This document shows, one piece after another, positions 14,418-20,142 of a stretch of 20,142 bases of DNA (its first letter is position 1; every line of letters starts with the position of its first letter). Under the pieces are notes generated by a model. It ran no database searches and was not told the DNA's origin. It worked only from the letters and a program-made list of their open reading frames with translations. This DNA comes from Rickettsia typhi (lineage in GTDB: Bacteria; Pseudomonadota; Alphaproteobacteria; Rickettsiales; UBA1997): contig CAMASZ010000005.1 of assembly GCA_945861125.1 (NCBI GenBank), positions 1-20,142 of the forward strand. The letters run 5' to 3'. A program made the translations under genes and the position numbers.

Positions 14418-15290
14418 ATGATTCCTAAATTCAATATTACAATTTATCCCCTATTAAAGCTAATGGCAAAAGAAGAGCAAACCAGAAAGGGAGCTTCTGA
14501 AAAGCTATCAACAATATTTAATCTAGCGGAAGAAGATAAGCAGGAAAAAACCGCTTCTGGTTTTCATGTGTTTGAAAATAGAGTTTGTTGGGCCTTTACT
14601 TACTTAACTAAAGCTGAATATATAGAATTAACTGAGCGTAAAGCTGTTTATCGCATTACAAATTTAGGATTATATGCTTTAAAAGATGCTGAAGAAAAAA
14701 AGATTGTTATTGATAAAAAATATTTAGAAGAAAATGCGCCAAATTATTTTAAGAATTGGCAAGTAAAGAAGAAGGATTATAAATCAGAAAATGAAATAGA
14801 AGATGAAGAAAATAATGTTGTTTTTGATTTGGAAGATGAGCTCGATAAGGTTGATAATGATTTTAATTTTGCACTGTTGCAAAAAATCAAAACGATGAGT
14901 TGGCAAGAGTTTGAAGATTTGTGTGCAACTCTTCTTGAAAAGATGGGGTATGGAGTTGCGTCAAAAAGACAGATTAGGGTTAGTGATGGCGGAATCGATG
15001 GAGAGATATTTGAAGATGAGCTTGGTTTAAAGGGAAAAATTTATATTCAGGCAAAGAAGTGGGATAATAACAATATTCAGCCTAAAGACATGAAAGAATT
15101 TTTATATAATGTAAGAGGAAGTAAAGGTGTATTTATCACAACATCTGATTTTAGCCAGAAATCAAGAGAGGAAGCTCAAAATTATAAGGAAGGAAAAGTA
15201 GCTCTCATAAACTACAATGATCTAGTTAAGTTATGTAAAAAATATCAAGTACTATGCAAAAAACAAACTATAGAAATTTTTAGGTTATAA
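14418..15290 (+). CDS. mrr: Mrr-type restriction endonuclease (winged helix plus Mrr catalytic domain)
   Basis: Mrr proteins are standalone type IV restriction enzymes that cut modified DNA. Residues 1-95 match the N-terminal winged-helix Mrr_N domain (YPLLKLMAKEEQTRKGASEKL, then WAFTYLTKAEYIE and YRITNLGLYAL). An acidic linker covers about 120-150. Residues 155-285 form the Mrr catalytic fold: MSWQEFEDLCATLLEKMGYGV, then DGGIDGEI with Asp194, then the IQAKKW core with Gln211 and Lys213, and GVFITTSDFSQKSREEA. The PD-(D/E)xK type active-site residues are all present. No methylase or specificity gene is nearby. It sits 75 bases after queA, between housekeeping genes, and is probably a single-gene defence island. 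Confidence 0.92.
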   Translation: MIPKFNITIYPLLKLMAKEEQTRKGASEKLSTIFNLAEEDKQEKTASGFHVFENRVCWAFTYLTKAEYIELTERKAVYRITNLGLYALKDAEEKKIVIDKKYLEENAPNYFKNWQVKKKDYKSENEIEDEENNVVFDLEDELDKVDNDFNFALLQKIKTMSWQEFEDLCATLLEKMGYGVASKRQIRVSDGGIDGEIFEDELGLKGKIYIQAKKWDNNNIQPKDMKEFLYNVRGSKGVFITTSDFSQKSREEAQNYKEGKVALINYNDLVKLCKKYQVLCKKQTIEIFRL

Positions 15291-15424
15291 AATAACGATT
15301 TTGGTAATATTTTAATTTGTAAAATAAAAAATAGAATGAAATGTAATAGTTTAAATTTAATCTGACAGTTTAGTTGTAAGGATGTCTATGAATCACACAA
15401 ATTATACTTCACAAATTGTACCAT

Positions 15425-16225
15425 TTAATTCAGGAGTTGGTATAAATTATTCTTCTTTGGAAAGTTTTTTGATCTAACATCATTTGTAAAATTTTCTACA
15501 GCTTGAGAAATTTTTTTAGCCAATTCTTCATAATTATTTACAAATCTTGGTTTAAATTCCTGATTTAAACCAAGAAGATCGTCTATAACCAAGATTTGTC
15601 CGTCGCATTCTAGAGATGCCCCAATGCCAATGGTTGGTATTTTTATTTTTTGTGAAATTTTTGTTGCCAACTCCGCTGGAACCGCTTCAATTACTAGCGA
15701 AAATGCTCCGGCTTCTTCTGCTAAAATTGCGGTTTCAAAAATTTCTTGCGCAGATTTATCATTAGTGCCTTGATAATGATAACCACCAATTTTTCTAACG
15801 CTTTGCGGTAAAAGTCCAACATGACCCATAACATTTATATTATTTTTAATTAAAAATTCTAAATTTGTTATTAATGATTTATCGATTTCTATTTTTATAG
15901 CGTCGCATCCAGTTTCATCAATTATTTTTTTTGCGCTCTCTAACGCTTGATGCTTAGATTGTTCGTAACTTCCAAATGGCAAATCAACCACTATAAAAGA
16001 TTTTTTACATGCTTTAGTTACTGCTTTGCCATGATTAATCATCATTTCTAAGCTAACATCTACAGTGTCTTTCATGCCATAAATTGTCATTCCTAAAGAA
16101 TCTCCAACTAATATTATATCACAAAATTGATCAATTATTTTTGCAATTGGATAAGTATAAGCTGTTAGAGCAACTAATTTTTCTTTTGATTTTTTAGAAA
16201 GGATTATTTCTTTGGTTATTTTCAT
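15425..16225 (-). CDS. panB: 3-methyl-2-oxobutanoate hydroxymethyltransferase
   Basis: PanB makes ketopantoate from 2-oxoisovalerate and methylenetetrahydrofolate, the committed step to pantothenate and CoA. The 266-residue TIM-barrel protein shows LVALTAYTYPIAKIID, the metal-binding VGDSLGM (40-46), INHGKAV, VDLPFGSYE, the GHVGLLPQS segment (134-142), the catalytic glutamate Glu180 in LVIEAVPAEL, GIGASLECDGQILVIDDLLGL, and the C-terminal FKPRFVNNY. All look intact. It is the last gene of a pstB-tatB-panB run, 7 bases after tatB. No other pantothenate genes are in the window; many obligate intracellular relatives lack this pathway, so the gene is informative about the organism's biosynthetic range. 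Confidence 0.95.
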   Translation of the reverse strand: MKITKEIILSKKSKEKLVALTAYTYPIAKIIDQFCDIILVGDSLGMTIYGMKDTVDVSLEMMINHGKAVTKACKKSFIVVDLPFGSYEQSKHQALESAKKIIDETGCDAIKIEIDKSLITNLEFLIKNNINVMGHVGLLPQSVRKIGGYHYQGTNDKSAQEIFETAILAEEAGAFSLVIEAVPAELATKISQKIKIPTIGIGASLECDGQILVIDDLLGLNQEFKPRFVNNYEELAKKISQAVENFTNDVRSKNFPKKNNLYQLLN

Positions 16226-16232
16226 TATTAAT

Positions 16233-16664
16233 TCAATCTTGAAATTTTTGTAGATCCGAAATGCTTTTGTCGCTAAGCGTATTTACATTTTTTTTGGATT
16301 GTAGATTATTATTGTTGTGATCAATAATTTCTTGCTCCAAATCTTCTTTTCTTATATCGTCCCTAATCTCATAAATGTTTGAAACCTCGTGCTCATTACC
16401 ATACATATCAACAATAATGGTAATATCATTTTCTAATTTTGCTTTTTCTTCAGCGATGCTTTGATTAAATTCTTCTTTTAATTTATCTATGCCAATTTCT
16501 TTTTCTATTTCTTTTAAGTGATTCTTGATTTTATTGATATTGTGTTTGCCATGATATATTAATTTACCAATGAATCTTGCAATTTCCGGCATATCATCTG
16601 GCTTTATAAATATTATAACCACAATGATAACAACTATTAGTTCAGCAAAAGAAAAGCCTAACAT
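16233..16664 (-). CDS. tatB: Twin-arginine translocase subunit TatB
   Basis: TatB works with TatC to bind twin-arginine signal peptides before folded proteins cross the inner membrane. The 143-residue protein has a single N-terminal membrane helix (about 3-20) beginning GFSFAELIVV with the Glu8 characteristic of TatB, followed by the hinge KPDDMPEIARFIGKL and a long charged amphipathic region. In most TatA/B proteins the hinge begins Gly-Pro; here the Gly is replaced by Lys21. The C-terminal tail is acidic and Asn/Ser-rich, without recognisable motifs. It lies 20 bases downstream of pstB and 7 upstream of panB. TatC and TatA are not in the window. Confidence 0.85.
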   Translation of the reverse strand: MLGFSFAELIVVIIVVIIFIKPDDMPEIARFIGKLIYHGKHNINKIKNHLKEIEKEIGIDKLKEEFNQSIAEEKAKLENDITIIVDMYGNEHEVSNIYEIRDDIRKEDLEQEIIDHNNNNLQSKKNVNTLSDKSISDLQKFQD

Positions 16665-16684
16665 TTTACTTTTATTTTATTAAA

Positions 16685-17461
16685 TTATCCGAAACGACCG
16701 GTAACATAGTCTTGCGTTTGCTGGTTGGAAGGATTGGTGAATATTTTATCAGTGGTATCATATTCAACAATTTTTCCCATATTAAAAAAAGCGGTCATGT
16801 TTGAAACTCTGGCTGCTTGTTGCATTGAGTGAGTAACAATAATGATTGTGTAATTATTTTTTAATTCATCGATTAGTTCTTCTATTTTAGCGGTAGCAAT
16901 TGGGTCAAGAGCTGAGCATGGTTCATCCATTAATATTATTTCTGGTTCAATAGCAATTGTTCTAGCAATGCAAAGTCTTTGTTGTTGACCCCCTGATAAT
17001 GAATTAGCCTGATCATTTAGGCGATCTTTAACTTCGCTCCAAAGTCCTGACCTAGTTAGGCTTTTTTCAACAATTTCATCAAGTTCTTTTTTATTTTTAA
17101 ATAAACCATGGATTCTTGGTCCATAAGCAACGTTATCATAAATGGATTTTAGAAAAGGATTTGGTTTTTGAAATACCATACCAACTGACGCTCTAAGAAG
17201 CACTAGATCTAAATTTTGTCGATAAATATTTTCACCATCTAGTAATATCTCTCCGCTTATTGCGCAATTTGTAATTGTATCATTCATGCGATTAATACAG
17301 CGTAAAAAAGAAGATTTTCCGCATCCAGATGGGCCTATTAAGGCAGTTACACTTTTTTCTTGAAAATCAATATTAATATCAAAAAGAGCTTGTTTTTGAC
17401 TATAAAAAAGATTTATCTCTTTAGCAGAAATTTTGCTTTTAATATTATTTTTAATATTCAT
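16685..17461 (-). CDS. pstB: Phosphate ABC transporter ATP-binding protein
   Basis: PstB is the cytoplasmic ATPase of the high-affinity phosphate importer PstSCAB. The 258-residue protein shows Walker A GPSGCGKS (43-50), the Pst-specific CINRMND next to it, the Q-loop VFQKPNPF (97-104), the signature LSGGQQQR (155-162), Walker B IILMDEP (175-181) with SALDPIAT, and the switch histidine in [15 protein letters not shown]. The C-terminal [12 protein letters not shown] is characteristic of PstB. All ATPase motifs are intact. The permease and binding-protein genes and phoU are absent around it, so it is an orphan here and heads a run with tatB and panB. The divergent neighbour is a sensor kinase with 89 bases between. 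Confidence 0.94.
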   Translation of the reverse strand: MNIKNNIKSKISAKEINLFYSQKQALFDINIDFQEKSVTALIGPSGCGKSSFLRCINRMNDTITNCAISGEILLDGENIYRQNLDLVLLRASVGMVFQKPNPFLKSIYDNVAYGPRIHGLFKNKKELDEIVEKSLTRSGLWSEVKDRLNDQANSLSGGQQQRLCIARTIAIEPEIILMDEPCSALDPIATAKIEELIDELKNNYTIIIVTHSMQQAARVSNMTAFFNMGKIVEYDTTDKIFTNPSNQQTQDYVTGRFG

Positions 17462-17550
17462 TTATAATTTAAAGCATAAAATTTATTAGGATACCCTAGA
17501 AATATAAAGTTGAAATAACGCTAATCATACATCAAAAAAATAAATAACAA

Positions 17551-18918
17551 ATGCAAAAAATAAAAAAACTATTCCCGCGCTCTCTTTATGCAAGATTTTT
17601 AATGATTATTGTTGGCTCTGCTTTGGTGGTTCAGATTGTTTCGGTATATGTTTTCTATTATAATCATTTAGATATAATCTCTAAACATATGGCGCGAAGC
17701 GTTATTGCTGAAATGGTTTTTGTTAAAACTTCTATAAATAAACCCGGATATAATACGCTATTGCAGGAACTCTCTGAAAATACTGGCTTGATATTTTCTT
17801 TTGAAGAAAAAAGAAGACTTAAAAATAACAAAATAGCTGACAGCGCTTGGCAAAAAAGTAGTTTCTACCAATATATAAATCCAATAATTGATCCATATAA
17901 CAGATTTAAATCTGAGCTTGATGCATATGGTCTTAAGCCTTATGAAATTTTTAAAAATCATGAAGATGATAATTTGATTACCGTTAAAATTCAAAGCAAT
18001 CAAGGTATACTATCCTTTGAAGTGCCAATCAAAAAAATAACTAGCTCTACTTCTTACGTTTTTATTTTTTGGATGATTTTTACGGTATTTCTTACTTCTT
18101 TGATTTCAGTAATATTTTTTAGAAATCAAATTCGTTTTATTAAAAATTTAAGTATTATTGCTGAAAAATTTGGGCGCGGTCAAGATGTCTCCACCCTTAA
18201 AATTGCTGGATCAGAAGAGATTAGATCTCTCACTATTTCTTTTATTAAAATGAAAGAAAGAATAATGAGACAAATATCGCAAAGAACTGATATGCTTTCT
18301 GCGGTATCGCATGATCTTAGAACCCCGCTTACTAGAATGAGGTTGCAATTAGAGATGATGAAAAATTCTAGCGAAATTGAAGATTTAAAAAGTGACATAA
18401 TCGACATGGAAAAGCTAATCAATGAATATCTAGATTTTGCAAGATTTGATAATAAGGAAAAAAGTAAAGTGGTTAATATTAAAAATTTTTTACAAGAAAA
18501 AATAATTTTATATTACAATAAAATGCATCGAAATATCTCATATTCTATTGATCTAGAAGAAAACTTTGACATGCCAATAAGAAAACTTTCTTTTAAAAGA
18601 GCGATCATGAATTTAATAGATAATGCCTTTAATCATGGAAAAAAAGTTTTTCTGACCGCCGGTATTTTTAAAGGAAATCTGAGGATTTTAATTGAAGATG
18701 ATGGCCCAGGAATTCCTGAAAATGAAAGAGAAAATGTTTTTAAACCTTTTTATCGTCTTGATAATGCTCGTAATTTTGATAATCGTCCAAATTCGGGTGG
18801 CTCTGGTCTTGGTATGGCAATTGCTTTTGATGTAATAGCTGGTCATGGTGGTAGTATTAAACTTTCTGAATCAAAAGACTTAAGTGGCTTAAAAGTAGAA
18901 ATACTGATACCAATTTAA
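17551..18918 (+). CDS. EnvZ-like sensor histidine kinase
   Basis: This 455-residue inner-membrane kinase has a first membrane helix at about 13-36, a periplasmic sensor domain of roughly 130 residues, a second helix at about 168-190, a HAMP linker (about 190-242), a HisKA domain with phospho-acceptor His254 in AVSHDLRTPLTRMRL, and an ATPase domain with N-box NLIDNAFNHG (354-363), G1 DDGPGIP (383-389) and G2 GGSGLGMAIA (416-425). The opening LFPRSLYARFLMIIVGSALVVQ resembles alphaproteobacterial EnvZ-type kinases. No response regulator gene is adjacent; the stop is 14 bases from the convergent xthA stop. Its position opposite pstB might suggest a PhoR role, but the PAS domain typical of PhoR is missing, so EnvZ/RstB-like is preferred. 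Confidence 0.92.
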   Translation: MQKIKKLFPRSLYARFLMIIVGSALVVQIVSVYVFYYNHLDIISKHMARSVIAEMVFVKTSINKPGYNTLLQELSENTGLIFSFEEKRRLKNNKIADSAWQKSSFYQYINPIIDPYNRFKSELDAYGLKPYEIFKNHEDDNLITVKIQSNQGILSFEVPIKKITSSTSYVFIFWMIFTVFLTSLISVIFFRNQIRFIKNLSIIAEKFGRGQDVSTLKIAGSEEIRSLTISFIKMKERIMRQISQRTDMLSAVSHDLRTPLTRMRLQLEMMKNSSEIEDLKSDIIDMEKLINEYLDFARFDNKEKSKVVNIKNFLQEKIILYYNKMHRNISYSIDLEENFDMPIRKLSFKRAIMNLIDNAFNHGKKVFLTAGIFKGNLRILIEDDGPGIPENERENVFKPFYRLDNARNFDNRPNSGGSGLGMAIAFDVIAGHGGSIKLSESKDLSGLKVEILIPI

Positions 18919-18932
18919 TGTTTATTTAAAAT

Positions 18933-19760
18933 TTATAAAACATCAACTTTTATAAAAGCTGGGCAATGATCAGATGCTTTTTCTTGATTGCGAACCCCTT
19001 CATTTTCTATATCAGATTCAATTATTAGATCGGCACATTTTGGTGAAACTAGTAAATAATCAATTCTGACCCCTTTGTTGTGTGTATATGAATTTCCGCG
19101 ATAATCCCACCATGTAAATGCTTGATTGTCAGGATTTGTAGCTCGGTAAGAATCAATTAATCCAGTATTTAATAAATTTCGAAATTTTATTCTTTCTTCT
19201 AGATGAAATAGTATTTTTCCCTCAAAGCCTTTTGGATCATATATATCTATTTCCTGACAAGCAACGTTATAGTCTCCTGCAAAAATCTGAATTTCATCAT
19301 AAGATATAAGACTTGAAATATGTGATTGTAAGCGATCGTAAAAATTTAGCTTATATATAAACTTTTCACTTTCTTCAATTTTCTGATTAACCATCAATTC
19401 TGATCCACCATTTGGCACATAGATTGATGAAACTCTGATAGCTTGATTATTAATGGAAATTACACACTCAATATAACGAGCTTGTAGATCTGTTTGATTG
19501 GACTTTTCAAGTATTGGTAAATTCTTAATTATTTCATCAATTTTGTATTTTGATAAAATTGCCACGCCATTATATGATTTTTGACAATTAACAGCAATGT
19601 TGAAGCCAGCATCAGACAACGCTTCAAAGGGAAAGTTTTTTTCTTCGCATTTTAATTCTTGTAAACAAACTATATCGGGCTTGGAATTTTTTAACCATTC
19701 AAGAAGTCTTGGTAATCTTGCATTTATTGAATTGACGTTAAAAGTTGCAATTTTGATCAT
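18933..19760 (-). CDS. xthA: Exodeoxyribonuclease III
   Basis: XthA is the major AP endonuclease and 3'-phosphatase/exonuclease of base-excision repair. The 275-residue protein has the full set of catalytic positions: Asn8 in ATFNVNSI, Glu35 in CLQELKC, Tyr114 in SIYVPNG, Asp163 and Asn165 in AGDYNVA, the RIDYLLVSP strand, and Asp264-His265 in ASDHCPAF. The segment GNSYTHNKGVRIDYLL is typical of the XthA rather than the eukaryotic-type APE1 branch. It is normal length. It converges on the sensor kinase with 14 bases between, and a GNAT gene lies 32 bases upstream on the same strand, so they may share a transcript. Confidence 0.96.
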   Translation of the reverse strand: MIKIATFNVNSINARLPRLLEWLKNSKPDIVCLQELKCEEKNFPFEALSDAGFNIAVNCQKSYNGVAILSKYKIDEIIKNLPILEKSNQTDLQARYIECVISINNQAIRVSSIYVPNGGSELMVNQKIEESEKFIYKLNFYDRLQSHISSLISYDEIQIFAGDYNVACQEIDIYDPKGFEGKILFHLEERIKFRNLLNTGLIDSYRATNPDNQAFTWWDYRGNSYTHNKGVRIDYLLVSPKCADLIIESDIENEGVRNQEKASDHCPAFIKVDVL

Positions 19761-19792
19761 GGAATATCTAATTTTTAAGTTTGGAAATGGTA

Positions 19793-20142
19793 TTAATTAT
19801 CTCCACCAACATCTTTCATAAAGTGAAATCCACGAATGTAAAATCCTTCTTTGAAATATAAAGAGTGCGATTTTTTATTTTCAGTGTAAGAGTCGAGTAC
19901 TATTTTTTGACAATCATTCTCTGAGGCAATTTTTTCAATTTGTTGTAATATTTTTTTACCAACTCCATTGCTACGATATTTCTCACTAACAATTAAGTTG
20001 GAAATTTGCAAATATCTACCACAGTAAAACATTCTAGCAACCCAAAAACCGCAAACAGCAATAAGTTTTTTTTCTGTTTTTTCTTTTGCAAATACCATTA
20101 GCATTTGATATTGATTGCGCGTTATCATCTCATCAATTATTT
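19793..20142 (-). CDS. GNAT family N-acetyltransferase, cut by window edge
   Basis: The reading frame stays open through the right edge, so the Met at 20128 need not be the true start. About 115 residues are seen. They include the strand ARMFYCGRYLQISNLIVSEKYR, the acetyl-CoA loop RSNGVGKKI and the C-terminal KIVLDSYTENKKSHSLYFKEGFYIRGFHFMK. This pattern, including the final GFxIRGFHFxK strand, is common in small GNAT enzymes of alphaproteobacteria of unknown substrate. The visible part is intact through its stop codon. It is followed by xthA after 32 bases. Confidence 0.82.
   Translation of the reverse strand, partial: IIDEMITRNQYQMLMVFAKEKTEKKLIAVCGFWVARMFYCGRYLQISNLIVSEKYRSNGVGKKILQQIEKIASENDCQKIVLDSYTENKKSHSLYFKEGFYIRGFHFMKDVGGDN

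Noticed and set aside
15291..15424. Spacer between mrr and panB checked for a small gene or repeat
   Set aside because: Only short AT-rich sequence with a partial CACAAATT repeat; no open frame with coding character and no strong inverted repeat.
18918..18943. ATGTTT/AAACAT inverted repeat between the sensor kinase and xthA, considered as a bidirectional terminator
   Set aside because: Six base pairs with a mismatched interior and overlap with both coding ends; too weak to call.
1..20142. CRISPR array, insertion sequence transposase, integrase or toxin-antitoxin pair
   Set aside because: No regularly spaced repeats and no reading frame with recognisable transposase, integrase, Cas or toxin-antitoxin motifs were seen on either strand.

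Overview
The window looks like a chromosomal segment of a very AT-rich alphaproteobacterium, most like a host-associated Rickettsiales- or Holosporales-type genome. The evidence is the strong A/T codon bias, the alphaproteobacterial character of ParB, UbiE, the EnvZ-type kinase and PccA, and the mix of compact housekeeping genes with structured, repeat-bearing intergenic DNA. The assignment rests on protein style only; no rRNA is present to fix it.

Layout. 1-1048: C-terminal half of priA, cut by the left edge. 1056-3248: an accessory-looking stretch with a small exported protein, a Gln/Ser-rich protein with a glycine-zipper hydrophobic hairpin and unlike base composition, and a VirK/YbjX (DUF535) family protein. 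3284-3617: a tRNA-Ser(GGA) locus whose upstream flank and first 15 tRNA bases are repeated exactly 181 bp upstream, the two copies separated by a chain of hairpins. 3705-6943 (minus): nhaA and pccA. 6944-7402: a gene-free region with two large inverted-repeat structures. 7403-9598 (plus): a tight ubiA-nadD-tatD operon. 9638-11450 (minus): parB and parA, with a parS-type site between them and a second, perfectly palindromic parS inside tatD. 11762-12250: a GNAT acetyltransferase. 12283-13309 (minus): ubiE followed by an overlapping small lipoprotein gene. 13308-14342 (plus): queA, whose start codon overlaps the divergent start codon of ubiE. 14418-15290: an Mrr-type restriction endonuclease. 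15425-17461 (minus): a pstB-tatB-panB cluster. 17551-18918 (plus): an EnvZ-like sensor kinase. 18933-20142 (minus): xthA and a GNAT gene cut by the right edge.

How the genes fit together. Ubiquinone synthesis (ubiA, ubiE), NAD and pantothenate/CoA synthesis (nadD, panB), propionyl-CoA carboxylation (pccA), replication restart and base-excision repair (priA, xthA), tRNA modification (queA), Tat export (tatB) and ion balance (nhaA) indicate a respiring cell that still makes part of its cofactors. The parABS module places the window in a chromosome-partition region, normally near the replication origin. I see no complete new multi-gene defence or mobile system. The most unusual signals are the duplicated tRNA-Ser 5' end with its hairpin insert, the 132-bp nested palindrome upstream of ubiA, and the parS site written into the conserved codons of tatD.
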